Shown: one piece after another, positions 1 through 7,483 of the stretch
How the letters are laid out: every line of letters begins with the position of its first letter
Position numbering within the stretch: position 1 is the stretch's first letter
Assembly (NCBI RefSeq): GCF_001038485.1
Contig: NZ_LDUE01000069.1
Coordinates: 62,001-126,000, forward strand
Reading direction: 5' to 3'
DNA length: 64,000 nt
Source: Ornithinibacillus californiensis
Lineage (GTDB): Bacteria > Bacillota > Bacilli > Bacillales > Amphibacillaceae
Notes under the pieces: generated by a model
What the model was told of the DNA's origin: nothing
The model's input: the letters and a program-made list of their open reading frames with translations, nothing else
Database searches by the model: none
Program-made: the position numbers and the translations under genes

Positions 1-232
1 TTTCTGCACCTTGTAGGGCGGCGTTTACATTGCGCCATGAGATAAATCCTTGTCTCTTATTCTCATTAATATACTTTCGAATTAATTGTTTACTAGCTTT
101 CACTTCGTCATTCGGTGTAACTAGTTTAAACTCAATCTTCCTTGCGACTTCCTGATCGCCGTCCACTAGTTCCATGACTAATTCAACTAATTCCTTTTTC
201 GAAAGTTTGGCTACTTCCTTTTGTAAATCCAA
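1..232 (-). CDS. Hypothetical protein, N-terminal part (runs off the left edge)
   Basis: An open frame of 77 codons continues past the left edge of the window. The likely start is a TTG at 232-230, preceded by an AGAGAGGGG ribosome binding site about 9 nt upstream. The peptide begins MDLQKEVAKLSKKELVELVM and later contains the stretch KQLIRKYINENKRQGFISW. It is lysine- and glutamate-rich and predicted helical, without a signal peptide. I do not recognise the family with certainty. The coding pattern and ribosome binding site support a real gene; function is unknown. Confidence 0.6.
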   Translation of the reverse strand, partial: MDLQKEVAKLSKKELVELVMELVDGDQEVARKIEFKLVTPNDEVKASKQLIRKYINENKRQGFISWRNVNAALQGAE

Positions 233-573
233 CTTCTCGGACCCCTCTCTTCAAACAAACTCTATACACTAGTGTATCACAACCCCTTCAGTTACTTTCA
301 AGCAAAGCAGTCTACCTCCTTTTATACCCTGTTTTTTAAGACGGCATGCCTACCAATGAAAAAACACACATAATTAGCAAATGACACATTGTCATTTTAT
401 GTGTGTTTTATTTGTTCAAAAACTTACAAATGACTTATTTTTCTTGAACTTCAACCGTTTCCACTACTCCAATTTCGTCTTTAGAATTTATCATTAAACT
501 CATTAAAATTAGCTCATAATACATATTAGTGTTACAGTTAATAAGAATATTAAAAGGTAAGTAGGTGTGCATA
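233..573. other. Intergenic region with a possible gene remnant and a minus-strand terminator
   Basis: This gap lies between two divergently read genes. On the minus strand a short open frame ends with a stop at 435-437, and its last residues (DEIGVVETVEVQEK) read like a natural protein C-terminus. It is followed by the hairpin at 359-410. I infer that the 3' tail of a former minus-strand gene may survive here, but no intact gene is present. Confidence 0.25.
359..412 (-). terminator. Rho-independent terminator-like hairpin
   Basis: AAAACACACATAA pairs with TTATGTGTGTTTT, with a second inner stem AAATGACA/TGTCATTT. On the minus strand the stem is followed by a T run. No intact gene ends just upstream, so it probably belonged to the gene whose tail seems to remain at 435 onwards. 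Confidence 0.5.
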
Positions 574-963
574 ATGATAGAAATTAAGACATCCTCACTA
601 AGTGATGGAGAATTCAACAGAGGAGTATTTGCAACACGAGATATAAAAAAAGGTGAGCTTTTGCATGAGGCACCTGTCATTGCTTATCCGAATGATCAGC
701 ATGAACATATTGAGAAAACCTTACTTGCTGACTATGCATTTGAGTATGGAATAAACCATTCCGCTATCCTTCTTGGATATGGCATGTTGTTTAACCATTC
801 TTATGAACCCAATGCACATTATGACATTAATTTTGATAATCATACCTTCGAATTTTATGCTTATAAGGATATAAAAGCAGGCGATGAGGTTCTGATTAAC
901 TATAATGGAGAAGTCGAAAATAATGATCCATTATGGTTTAATGAGGAAGAAGAAGGAGACTAG
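574..963 (+). CDS. SET domain-containing protein
   Basis: A small stand-alone SET domain of 129 residues. SET proteins transfer a methyl group from S-adenosylmethionine to protein lysines; the substrate here is unknown. The N-terminal motif NRGVFATRDIKKGE, the central FNHSYEPNAHY (the NHS/C core that forms the pseudoknot) and the C-terminal GDEVLINYNG are all visible. It ends in an acidic tail and lacks the post-SET cysteines. I chose ATG 574 (AGGTG six bases upstream); a GTG at 565 in the same frame is possible. It is a single-gene unit ending at the hairpin at 1031. Confidence 0.85.
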   Translation: MIEIKTSSLSDGEFNRGVFATRDIKKGELLHEAPVIAYPNDQHEHIEKTLLADYAFEYGINHSAILLGYGMLFNHSYEPNAHYDINFDNHTFEFYAYKDIKAGDEVLINYNGEVENNDPLWFNEEEEGD

Positions 964-1030
964 AGAAATATTAATGTAGTAATGAATGACTAAAGATGGT
1001 TTCTCTAGTTAATAAGCTTATCAACAAAGC

Positions 1031-1057
1031 AGCCAAGTTCGTTCGACGAACTTGGCT
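1031..1057. terminator. Bidirectional terminator hairpin
   Basis: A perfect 12-bp stem, AGCCAAGTTCGT with its complement around a TCG loop, between the convergent SET and GNAT genes. It is flanked by T-rich sequence on the plus side and can serve both genes. Confidence 0.8.
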
Positions 1058-1062
1058 CTTGT

Positions 1063-1629
1063 TCAGTAAGCGAACCCATCCCAATCTCTTTTTAACAAAG
1101 AAAAGGAATAATGGTCGTAATATTTACCCTTATATAAATGTTTATCCCTATAAACACCTTCATTTTTAAATCCAAGCTTTTCTAATAACTTAATAGAATT
1201 GATATTATCTAGAGCAACATAAGCATTAATTCTATTTAATTTCATATGATTGAATCCACTTTCAATCGCACTAATTAATGCCTCTTTCATATAACCTTTT
1301 CCCCAATACTCGTACCATAAATCATAGCCTATTTCTGCAATATTGTTCGATTTGTCCCAAAGATGAAATCCACAGGTTCCTATTTGCTCTCTGTTTTCGT
1401 CTTTTTTTACTAGTACCCAGCGATTATACCCCGTTTTTTCTGGGTTTTCATACCATTTAACAAGCTCTATTGCATCATTTCGACTTGTAAATAATTCTTC
1501 ATCATATAGGAATTCACATACTTTTTCATCACTAAAATGCCTATAAATAAAATCAACATCCTCATGATTTGCATTTCGCAACAATAATCTATCTGTTTCT
1601 AGGTTGGGAAATTTTTTTCCTTCTTTCAT
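1063..1629 (-). CDS. GNAT family N-acetyltransferase (RimJ/RimL type)
   Basis: A 188-residue acetyltransferase of the Acetyltransf_3 type, which uses acetyl-CoA to acetylate an amine. It begins with the typical LETDRLLLRNANHEDVDFIY and has the acetyl-CoA pyrophosphate loop YWGKGYMKEAL near residue 110. It ends with the usual NINSIKLLEKLGFKNEGVYR segment that stacks on the cofactor. Length matches RimJ/RimL or ribosomal-protein acetyltransferases, but the substrate (protein N-terminus, antibiotic or metabolite) cannot be read from the sequence. The ATG has AGGAG upstream. It is monocistronic and convergent with the SET gene. Confidence 0.9.
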   Translation of the reverse strand: MKEGKKFPNLETDRLLLRNANHEDVDFIYRHFSDEKVCEFLYDEELFTSRNDAIELVKWYENPEKTGYNRWVLVKKDENREQIGTCGFHLWDKSNNIAEIGYDLWYEYWGKGYMKEALISAIESGFNHMKLNRINAYVALDNINSIKLLEKLGFKNEGVYRDKHLYKGKYYDHYSFSLLKRDWDGFAY

Positions 1630-1941
1630 TTTTACAACTCCTAATCAGCTATTCCAATCCTAATAGTATATTCCGGGTTGAACATCTAGTTTATTCTCAT
1701 ATGTATAATTACCAAAGTGCCATTGATGTTCATAGGTATAATCCAACAATTTAATAGAAATATACTAATATGATATTCTATTACTACTTTATTACACAAG
1801 AGGAATTTTACACACACACCTCTTGACCATAGCCAAAATTCCCTTGACACTTTTATACAAAGATACGGCATTATTATATGGTGAGGGGGAGAGAAACAAA
1901 GAATGATATTGGTAGGTGAATGTTAAAGTATTTCATTCCAT
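1630..1941. other. Intergenic region without a recognisable gene
   Basis: 312 bp of AT-rich DNA between the GNAT start and the glutaredoxin stop. Only short open frames without convincing ribosome binding sites occur. I see no operator of the CstR type and no clear terminator. The GNAT promoter must lie at its left edge. Confidence 0.5.
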
Positions 1942-2178
1942 TCAGTCATTTAAAACTTCTAACATACGTACCGGATCAAATCCGAACACCCATTCATCAT
2001 TAATATTAGTCTGTGGTACAGAGAACCTTCGTGTTTTCCCGATTAGCTTAATCATCGCAATTGGATTCAAATCTACGTTAACTTCTTTGTATTCGATATT
2101 CATATTCGTTAAGAATTCTCTAACCATGCCACATACTGGGCACATCGTGGTGGTGTAGAGTGTTATGTTTTGATTCAT
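1942..2178 (-). CDS. Glutaredoxin family protein (NrdH-like)
   Basis: A 78-residue thioredoxin-fold protein with the redox motif C13-P-V-C16 after the first strand (ITLYTTTMCPVC) and the cis-proline region SVPQTNIND. It would reduce disulfides or carry persulfide or glutathione-type adducts in the cytoplasm. It is the last gene of the sulfur cluster. A terminator hairpin (2215-2241) separates it from the DUF302 gene, so it is probably expressed by read-through or from a weak promoter of its own. Spacing and length fit NrdH or other small glutaredoxins. Confidence 0.88.
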   Translation of the reverse strand: MNQNITLYTTTMCPVCGMVREFLTNMNIEYKEVNVDLNPIAMIKLIGKTRRFSVPQTNINDEWVFGFDPVRMLEVLND

Positions 2179-2214
2179 CCTAGTAACCTCTATTTCTATT
2201 AAAATAAATAGTTA

Positions 2215-2241
2215 AAAGCAGTCCCTGGCCATGGACTGCTT
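2215..2241 (-). terminator. Terminator after the DUF302 gene
   Basis: GCAGTCC pairs with GGACTGC (stem extended by A-T pairs) just downstream of the DUF302 stop codon, followed on the minus strand by a T-rich tract. It separates the rhodanese operon from the glutaredoxin gene. Confidence 0.75.
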
Positions 2242-2249
2242 TACTTTTA

Positions 2250-2636
2250 CTATTTGCTCTTATCTATGCAAGCAATTAAACGATTTTCAATATCTGTAGC
2301 GACTTCCTGTAAAGATTCATCTTCTACCATTTGGATAAGAGCACTAGGTTTTGGCATACCTATTTTCGTTTTCCCTTGATTGTCTTCGTACACAACAATT
2401 TTACATGGAAGAAAATATCCAATTAGTTGATTGGCTGATAATACATTTTGTGCTTCCTGAGGATTACACACTTCTAGTACCGTAAATGGATTCTCTAGTT
2501 CAAAACCTTTATTTTCCAGTGTCTCTTTTACATTAAATTGCCACTGGACACCAAATTTTTCTTCTTTTAAATTATCTTCGAGTGATTGTATAGCTTCATC
2601 AATTGATTTAGACGTCTCAACAGTATAATGAAACAA
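2250..2636 (-). CDS. DUF302 domain-containing protein
   Basis: A 128-residue cytoplasmic protein with the DUF302 fold: an N-terminal YTVETSKSIDEAIQSLEDNL segment, then FTVLEVCNPQEAQNVL, a central LIGYFLPCKIVVYED strand pair and a GMPKPSALI loop. DUF302 proteins are often found beside rhodaneses and sulfur-oxidation genes, but their chemistry is unknown. Two cysteines occur in the conserved positions (EVCNP and FLPCK). It lies 29 bp after a rhodanese gene and is probably part of the CstR-controlled transcript. No signal peptide is seen. Confidence 0.88.
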   Translation of the reverse strand: MFHYTVETSKSIDEAIQSLEDNLKEEKFGVQWQFNVKETLENKGFELENPFTVLEVCNPQEAQNVLSANQLIGYFLPCKIVVYEDNQGKTKIGMPKPSALIQMVEDESLQEVATDIENRLIACIDKSK

Positions 2637-2665
2637 GTTCCTCAGCTCCTTAGAAATTTCAAGGT

Positions 2666-2965
2666 TTATTCGGTTTTGTCACTCCAGTTATTCATACCAC
2701 CAATCATATCCTCTACCTTATATCCTAATGCTTCTAGGATTCCACAAGCAGCTTTACTACGATTTCCAGATTGGCAAGTAATGATATAGCTTTTACTCTT
2801 ATCTAGTTCGCCTTTACGTAAAGCCAACTGACCTAATGGGATATGTTTCGCACCAGGTATTTTTCCAGTTGCAACTTCACTACTTTCACGCACATCAATT
2901 ACGGTTACTTCTTCACCATTCTGAAGACGTTTAGATACTTCCTCAGGTGTTACTTGTTTTGCCAT
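2666..2965 (-). CDS. Rhodanese-like sulfurtransferase (single domain)
   Basis: A single rhodanese domain of 99 residues. It carries the persulfide-forming active-site loop CQSGNRS with the catalytic Cys at 64, and the CH2-type motifs VIDVRESSEVATGKIPGAKHIPLG at 22-45. It would move sulfane sulfur between low-molecular persulfides and protein acceptors in the cytoplasm. It lies 15 bp downstream of the membrane-anchored rhodanese and is the third intact rhodanese in this operon. The ATG follows GGAAG. It is closely similar to the proteins at 3388 and 16143, which suggests local duplication. Confidence 0.93.
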   Translation of the reverse strand: MAKQVTPEEVSKRLQNGEEVTVIDVRESSEVATGKIPGAKHIPLGQLALRKGELDKSKSYIITCQSGNRSKAACGILEALGYKVEDMIGGMNNWSDKTE

Positions 2966-2980
2966 TTTCGTCTTCCTTTC

Positions 2981-3340
2981 TTAGATCCAGACACTCATTC
3001 CGCCTTTAACATTGGAAATCTTTTGAAATCCTTGCTTCTTAAGCATTTTTGCAGCTTTTGCGCTTCTCATTCCACTTTGGCAAATGACAACTACTTCTTT
3101 ATCCTTATCTAGTGTATCTACTTTACTAGCTAGATTGGAAAGAGGAATATTTTTAAAGGGCTTGCGGTGATTTGCTTTATACTCACCAGGTGTTCGGACA
3201 TCAATGAATTGTACTGATGTTTCCTTGAATTTATCTTTTGCTTCTTGAACCGTTATATTCGTAACACCTTTTACCGGCATAAAGCGACTTACGAAAAATG
3301 CGATGATTAAGATTAAGATGATCCATTGTATAATATCCAT
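2981..3340 (-). CDS. Membrane-anchored rhodanese-like protein
   Basis: A rhodanese domain preceded by a single hydrophobic segment (about residues 3-18, IIQWIILILIIAFFVSRF), so the domain is tethered to the membrane. The catalytic loop CQSGMRS is intact, and the FIDVRTPGEYKANH motif is present. It would handle sulfane sulfur at the membrane surface, for example near a sulfide-oxidising quinone reductase, which is not in this window. The ATG at 3340 has AGGAG eight bases upstream; a GTG two codons earlier is too close to it. It is part of the operon starting at 3684. Confidence 0.9.
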   Translation of the reverse strand: MDIIQWIILILIIAFFVSRFMPVKGVTNITVQEAKDKFKETSVQFIDVRTPGEYKANHRKPFKNIPLSNLASKVDTLDKDKEVVVICQSGMRSAKAAKMLKKQGFQKISNVKGGMSVWI

Positions 3341-3387
3341 TTTCACTACTCCTAATTAGTTATTTTTCGAAAAAAGAAAAGGAGAAA

Positions 3388-3684
3388 TTACTCCATTTCT
3401 CCTTCCCAGTCAAGCATTCCGCCTACCATATTGGTTACATTGTAGCCGTTTTGGATTAGGAACTGACATGCGTTACCGCTTCTACCTCCTGAGCGACATA
3501 CCATGTAGTAATGCTCATTTTTATCTAATTCTTCTAGGCGCTCAGGAATTTGACCTAGTGGAATATGTTTTGCTCCAGGGATGATACCTGTTGCTACTTC
3601 AACATCTTCTCTTACGTCAACAATATTTAGTTTTTCACCTGCAGTTAGTTTTTGTTCTAATTCTTTTGCTGTAATTTCTTTCAT
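3388..3684 (-). CDS. Rhodanese-like sulfurtransferase (single domain)
   Basis: A 98-residue rhodanese with active-site loop CRSGGRSG (Cys63) and the motif NIVDVREDVEVATGIIPGAKHIP. The ATG at 3684 has GGAGG eight bases upstream; an in-frame TTG at 3699 falls within the ribosome binding site and is unlikely. It follows cstR, and a CstR-type operator lies directly upstream (3711-3726), so the three rhodanese genes may have their own CstR-repressed start. It is very similar to the rhodanese at 16143-16442 of cluster B. Confidence 0.93.
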   Translation of the reverse strand: MKEITAKELEQKLTAGEKLNIVDVREDVEVATGIIPGAKHIPLGQIPERLEELDKNEHYYMVCRSGGRSGNACQFLIQNGYNVTNMVGGMLDWEGEME

Positions 3685-3710
3685 ATTAAATACCTCCAAA
3701 TAATAGTTTT

Positions 3711-3726
3711 ATACCCTGTTGGGTAT
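3711..3726. promoter_or_regulatory. CstR-type operator between cstR and the rhodanese genes
   Basis: ATACCC-TGTT-GGGTAT, a 6-4-6 inverted repeat identical in arms to the operator at 4431. It lies 27 bp upstream of the rhodanese ATG. A -10-like TATAAA abuts the right arm on the minus strand, but no good -35 is visible. Confidence 0.75.
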
Positions 3727-3782
3727 GATTTCCTTTAAAAAGAAAAGTTCATCAACTCTTCTAACATACATGAATTGTGAAC

Positions 3783-4043
3783 TTATCTACTCTTAACTAA
3801 TAAATTTACTGCTTCTTTCACTACTTGCTCTGTGCTTTCCCCATTAGCTATATTTTCCCGAACACATTGTTCTAGGTTCATACTAACAATCACACCAATG
3901 GTACGATCTATTGCACTTCGTGAAGCTGATAACTGGGTAATGACATCTTTACAGTCTTCGTTTTTCTCAATCATAGCTAAAACGCCTTTAATTTGTCCTT
4001 CTATTCGTTTTAATCGATTGACAACCGATTTATCATATTCCAT
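3783..4043 (-). CDS. cstR: CstR, persulfide-sensing CsoR-family repressor
   Basis: An 86-residue all-helical repressor of the CsoR/RcnR (DUF156) family. It begins with the family signature VVNRLKRIEGQIKGV. The two conserved cysteines fall at positions 31 and 60, exactly as in the persulfide sensor CstR of Staphylococcus aureus. The copper-binding histidine of true CsoR is replaced by Asn56, which argues for sensing sulfane sulfur rather than Cu(I). In the known family, persulfides cross-link these cysteines between subunits and release the DNA. Its gene is flanked by two matching operators (4431 and 3711), so it is autoregulated. It lies 6 bp after the membrane rhodanese-like gene. Confidence 0.93.
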   Translation of the reverse strand: MEYDKSVVNRLKRIEGQIKGVLAMIEKNEDCKDVITQLSASRSAIDRTIGVIVSMNLEQCVRENIANGESTEQVVKEAVNLLVKSR

Positions 4044-4049
4044 TTATTA

Positions 4050-4397
4050 TCACTCCTTATCTCTGCATGGACAGTTACTTAAATGGTAACTGGCAATTTG
4101 ATATCCCCTGCTCTTTAAATATCTTAACCCTAAATTAAGTTCAAGGCGATCATTTGCAATCACGTGTAGTTTTTGTCTAGGGATTTCTTGAATAAATCGT
4201 CTCATATAGGCATAAGGAATGCGCATATCGCTTTGGCGATCATTGACATCTATATTATAATCCCTAATATCTAGAACAACAGTGCTTGTCTTATCTTGAC
4301 CGGTTTTTTCACAAGGAATACCTAGTACAGGAAAATATCTTTTATATAACATTATACATAATATTGAGCCAACAATTAAAATAAAATAGGTAATCAT
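4050..4397 (-). CDS. Membrane-anchored rhodanese-like pseudo-enzyme
   Basis: A 115-residue protein with one N-terminal membrane helix (about residues 2-18) and a rhodanese-like fold: VVLDIRDYN, then MRIPYAYMRRFIQEIP and LELNLGLRYLKSRGYQIASYHL. At the place of the catalytic loop (about 80-86) it reads IANDRLEL, so the persulfide cysteine is missing. Instead it has Cys29 and a C-terminal CPC pair (109 and 111). The ATG at 4397 follows AGGTGG. It is the first gene of the CstR-repressed operon, 6 bp before cstR. It may be a scaffold, sensor or alternative sulfur carrier; this is inference. Confidence 0.85.
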   Translation of the reverse strand: MITYFILIVGSILCIMLYKRYFPVLGIPCEKTGQDKTSTVVLDIRDYNIDVNDRQSDMRIPYAYMRRFIQEIPRQKLHVIANDRLELNLGLRYLKSRGYQIASYHLSNCPCRDKE

Positions 4398-4428
4398 GTC
4401 CACCACCTATGATAAAAAGGATATATTC

Positions 4429-4457
4429 ATATTATACCCTCTAGGGTATAATGTCAA
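4429..4457 (-). promoter_or_regulatory. CstR-repressed promoter of the cstR operon
   Basis: On the minus strand a perfect -35 TTGACA (4452-4457) and a -10 TAATAT (4429-4434) are separated by 17 bp. The spacer is filled by the operator with 9-bp arms ATTATACCC and GGGTATAAT at 4431-4452. Repressor binding would therefore block RNA polymerase directly. The start of the first gene is about 30 bp downstream. Confidence 0.9.
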
Positions 4458-4482
4458 GTTTATTTAGGTATAAAATCCTATT

Positions 4483-4511
4483 AACTGACTAGATAGGCTG
4501 ACACAAGAAGT
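4483..4511. terminator. Weak hairpin downstream of tauE of cluster A
   Basis: On the minus strand ATAGACTG and CAGCCTAT pair with one mismatch around an inner CAC/GTG stem. There is no T run, so it is a poor terminator. It may act as an mRNA end stabiliser or only attenuate transcription into the cstR promoter. Confidence 0.35.
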
Positions 4512-4566
4512 GGCAGTCTATTGCATTATTTAAAGTTATATTCAGTGACGATTTCATTTGCTTCTA

Positions 4567-5346
4567 CTACATTAAAATATCGAACCAAATTTTTACTGCA
4601 GTAACTGCTATCATTAAGGCTAAAATAATCTGCAATATATGTGTATTCATTTTCTTACCAGCTTTAGCTCCAAGCGGTGCTGCTATTAAGCTCGCAACGA
4701 TCATAATTAGAGCTGGCCAATAGTCAACTTGGCCTGTAACTAGTTTACCAACACTTCCTCCGATGGAAGAAATAAAGGTGACCGCTAGACTTGTTGCAAT
4801 TGTCATACGTGTTGGAATGTGTAGCACGGTTAACATGATAGGAACGAGTAGGAACCCACCTGCTGCTCCAACAATACCGGAACCCACCCCTACAATTAAA
4901 GCTAGGATTGCTGCTAGTGGCTTATTAAATGTCACTTCATTTAGTGGCATATCATCTACTTGTTTTTTCGGTACAAACATCATCACTGCCGCAATAACAG
5001 CAAGAATACCATACACGACATTCACAGCCTGTTCCGATAAGAAGCTAGATCCATAACTACCGATTAAGCTACCAATAAGAATTGCTCCACCCATATAAAT
5101 AATGAGTTGTTTGTTGAGATATCCACCTTTACGATAAGCCCATACTCCGGCAATGGAAGCAAACAGTACTTGTACAGCACTTATTCCTGATACTTCGTGA
5201 GCAGAAAATGCTACTAGACCAAATAAAGGGGGAATATATAATAGCATTGGATATTTAATAATTGATCCACCAACACCTAACATTCCGGATAAATAAGAAC
5301 CAATAAATCCAATTGCAAATATGACGATGATAAATGATAAATCCAT
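4567..5346 (-). CDS. TauE/SafE family sulfite or thiosulfate exporter (cluster A)
   Basis: About 259 residues and eight predicted membrane helices. It has the two family repeats: an N-terminal half with GFIGSYLSGMLGVGGSI and a C-terminal half with GVGSGIVGAAGGFLLVPIML. Proteins of this family in cst-type loci export sulfite or related sulfur anions made by the persulfide dioxygenase. It is the last gene of the cluster A operon, 63 bp after TusA. The ATG at 5346 has AAGG seven bases upstream. It is closely similar to the cluster B copy at 13162. Confidence 0.92.
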   Translation of the reverse strand: MDLSFIIVIFAIGFIGSYLSGMLGVGGSIIKYPMLLYIPPLFGLVAFSAHEVSGISAVQVLFASIAGVWAYRKGGYLNKQLIIYMGGAILIGSLIGSYGSSFLSEQAVNVVYGILAVIAAVMMFVPKKQVDDMPLNEVTFNKPLAAILALIVGVGSGIVGAAGGFLLVPIMLTVLHIPTRMTIATSLAVTFISSIGGSVGKLVTGQVDYWPALIMIVASLIAAPLGAKAGKKMNTHILQIILALMIAVTAVKIWFDILM

Positions 5347-5409
5347 TGACAAACCTTCTTTCTAAATTAGAAAAGCGAGTAGTTATTGCTACTCGCTATT
5401 TGGTTTTCA

Positions 5410-5637
5410 TTATGCTTTTTGAATATAGAAGTAAAGAACGTCCTCTTCAGTTTTGTGTTCTAATACCGTGTGGCCACCTGATTTTGCCCATGCAGGGATG
5501 TCGTTCAATGCGCCTTTATCCGTTACAAGCACTTCAAGTACTTCTCCAGAGTTAATGGAGTCGATTGCTTTTTTCGTTTTAACGATAGGCATTGGACATG
5601 CTAGTCCTTTTGCATCTAATGTTTTTGTAATGTTCAT
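5410..5637 (-). CDS. TusA-like sulfur carrier protein
   Basis: A 75-residue TusA/SirA-fold protein with the sulfur-binding motif LDAKGLACPMPIVKTKKAI (Cys14 in the CPxP motif). It accepts persulfide sulfur from rhodaneses and hands it on in the cytoplasm. The ATG at 5637 has AAAGGAG eight bases upstream; the open frame extends further 5' into the tandem repeat array without a ribosome binding site. Upstream, 226 bp containing four 41-bp repeats separate it from the dioxygenase gene, an unusual break within an otherwise tight operon. Confidence 0.93.
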   Translation of the reverse strand: MNITKTLDAKGLACPMPIVKTKKAIDSINSGEVLEVLVTDKGALNDIPAWAKSGGHTVLEHKTEEDVLYFYIQKA

Positions 5638-5667
5638 ATGAATTGCTCCTTTGTATTTATTGTAGAA

Positions 5668-5831
5668 TATCAACCGAAATCTTGGGTCTATCAACCTTTT
5701 TTACAGAGTTTCAACCGAATTCCTTAGTCTATCAACCTTTTTTACAGAGTTTCAACTGAATTCCCGAGTATATCCACCGTTTTTACAGATCTTCAACCGA
5801 ATTCTCAAGTGTATCAACCGTTCTAAACTAG
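5668..5831. repeat. Four-copy 41-bp tandem repeat array
   Basis: Four consecutive 41-bp units start at 5668, 5709, 5750 and 5791. Each unit contains two related halves marked by TCAACC, at alternating spacings of 21 and 20 bp. Copies differ at several bases. The array lies in the operon between the rhodanese-MBL gene and tusA, so it would be transcribed. No stable hairpin or open frame with a ribosome binding site is evident. Confidence 0.9.
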
Positions 5832-5863
5832 ACTTCGCCGACACCATAGGTTAGGTCGAAAAT

Positions 5864-6991
5864 TTATCTAACCGCACAACGGTTAGGACCAATCTCCATT
5901 TCCGTTTGTTCGTCATTATCTGGAGAGATTTTACCCATGTTAACTTGACGAATTTGTTCGTACGCATTTGGTTGTGGTGGTAAATTATCTGTAACGGTGC
6001 TACGGAATTCAGCCTCGTCTTCGATGTTCAGACCATGGTTATCTTTGAAAAGATCACCAAGACGTCTTGCTACTGTACCATCTTCATTTAACTCATCAAT
6101 GATCATGAAGTGTGCAGGTAGAACGACTAGATCTTCTGCTAGTTCACGGTAACGAGTATATAACGTTTCACGTAAGTCTCCTACCCAGTCTTCAGCAAGT
6201 CCTGCTAAGTCTGGACGACCAATAGAATCAATAAATAAGATATCACCTGTTAGAAGGAACTGATTATCAATAACAAATGAAGTTGAACCAATGGTATGGC
6301 CAGGTGAGTAAAGTGCATTTACATCAATTTGAGATGATCCAATTTTCACATTTAAGCCGTCAGTTAATGCTGTGTAATCAAACACTACTTCTGATGCATC
6401 TTTTGGTGGTAGATAGTACGTTGCACCAGTTTCAGCTGCAATGTGACGTCCACCTGAAATATGGTCCGCGTGTAAGTGTGTATCAAATACGTGCTTGATT
6501 TCTACACCTTTTTCTTTTGCAAAGCTTGTAAATACATCCGTGAAACGAACTGCGTCAATAATTGCCGCTTCCCCTTCAGAGATAACCATATAAGATAGGC
6601 AACCTTTACCGAGACGAACAAATTGATATAGCTCGCCACCGTTATTTAGATCAGCAACTTTAATTGGCTCTAGGTAGCTGCTCCAAGATTTCATACCACC
6701 TTCAAGGTATCCTACTTCACGGCCTTCTTCAGATAGCATTTCAGCAACCATGACAGAAGATCCTTCTTTTGCACAAACTACTAATACATCTTTATCCGTT
6801 GGAATCTTCGGTAGAATCTCTTCTACACCATCTAATAGTTCAAAGTAAGGGATATTTAAATACTCAAACTTATGTCCTTCAATTTTCCAATCTGCAAAAG
6901 CGTCTGCGTTTCGTACGTCTAAAATAAATAATTCTTCATTATCGATTACTCTTCTAGCAACATTTGCTGCTGTCCATTTGTTTACCGTCAT
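5864..6991 (-). CDS. Rhodanese-MBL fold persulfide dioxygenase (cluster A)
   Basis: A 375-residue two-domain enzyme. Residues 1-110 form a rhodanese domain ([18 protein letters not shown]; active-site Cys73 in VVCAKEGSS). Residues about 120-330 form a metallo-beta-lactamase domain of the ETHE1/persulfide dioxygenase type, with H172, H174, D176 and H177 in [12 protein letters not shown]232 in YSPGHTIG and D250 in LLTGDILF. Such iron enzymes oxidise persulfides to sulfite. The rhodanese lies before the MBL domain, the reverse of many PDO-rhodanese fusions. The C-terminus ends GPNRCAVR with a cysteine conserved in its paralogue. GGAGG touches the ATG directly; GGGGGG 11 bases upstream may serve instead. 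Confidence 0.93.
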   Translation of the reverse strand: MTVNKWTAANVARRVIDNEELFILDVRNADAFADWKIEGHKFEYLNIPYFELLDGVEEILPKIPTDKDVLVVCAKEGSSVMVAEMLSEEGREVGYLEGGMKSWSSYLEPIKVADLNNGGELYQFVRLGKGCLSYMVISEGEAAIIDAVRFTDVFTSFAKEKGVEIKHVFDTHLHADHISGGRHIAAETGATYYLPPKDASEVVFDYTALTDGLNVKIGSSQIDVNALYSPGHTIGSTSFVIDNQFLLTGDILFIDSIGRPDLAGLAEDWVGDLRETLYTRYRELAEDLVVLPAHFMIIDELNEDGTVARRLGDLFKDNHGLNIEDEAEFRSTVTDNLPPQPNAYEQIRQVNMGKISPDNDEQTEMEIGPNRCAVR

Positions 6992-6999
6992 CCTCCAAA

Positions 7000-7015
7000 T
7001 TACCCCCCTAGGTAT
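7000..7015. promoter_or_regulatory. Degenerate CstR-like site over the ribosome binding region of the dioxygenase gene
   Basis: TTACCC-CCCT-AGGTAT keeps the 6-4-6 spacing of the CstR operators with two departures from the consensus. On the sense strand it supplies the GGGGGG stretch before the start codon, so it may simply be a purine-rich ribosome binding site. Confidence 0.35.
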
Positions 7016-7075
7016 ATCTACGTTTATTTTTTTGCAGTGGAGAAATTCCCCACTGCATGAAGTTTTTTAATCAAA

Positions 7076-7471
7076 TTAGAAAGTTAATGTTGGTGCTGCA
7101 TCTTTTGCATATTCTAGGAATGTTACTGCTCCACCAACTTCTATTCCATCAACGAAATCTTCTTTTGTAAGCCCCATAACGTCCATTGTCATTTGACAAG
7201 CAATAAATTTAACGCCAAGCTCTTGCGCCATTTCTACAAGTTGTGGAATTGAAGGTACGTTTGCTTTTTCAAAACCTTCAGCGAAGTGTTCTTTTCCTGC
7301 TGGCATTTCTAAAGCATGCATTCCTTGCTTGTGGATTAAGTTAAGACCTTCGAACGTAAAGAAGATTTCAACCTCTTTCTCTGAAGCTGCTGCTGCTGTT
7401 GCGATATTGAATACTTTGTATGCATCAAACATACCACCGTTTGCTGCGATAATTGCTACCTTATTTGACAT
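7076..7471 (-). CDS. DsrE/DsrF-like sulfur-transfer protein (cluster A)
   Basis: 131 residues of the DsrE_2 (DsrE/F/DrsH-like) family. The N-terminus [26 protein letters not shown] is the typical Rossmann-like strand and glycine loop. The conserved cysteine is in [13 protein letters not shown] (about residue 92). These proteins relay sulfane sulfur between TusA and rhodanese partners. It sits between the TusA-rhodanese fusion (12 bp upstream) and the dioxygenase (84 bp downstream), the same order as in cluster B. The start follows AGGAGG. Confidence 0.92.
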   Translation of the reverse strand: MSNKVAIIAANGGMFDAYKVFNIATAAAASEKEVEIFFTFEGLNLIHKQGMHALEMPAGKEHFAEGFEKANVPSIPQLVEMAQELGVKFIACQMTMDVMGLTKEDFVDGIEVGGAVTFLEYAKDAAPTLTF

Positions 7472-7483
7472 AATAATTTCCTC

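Noticed and set aside
3783-4043. Copper-sensing CsoR
   Set aside because: The Cu(I)-ligand histidine position is Asn56 and the cysteines match CstR; all neighbours are sulfur-transfer genes and no copper pump is nearby.
5637-5694. Longer start for TusA at 5694
   Set aside because: The extra residues are encoded by the tandem repeat and have no ribosome binding site; ATG 5637 has AAAGGAG at good spacing.
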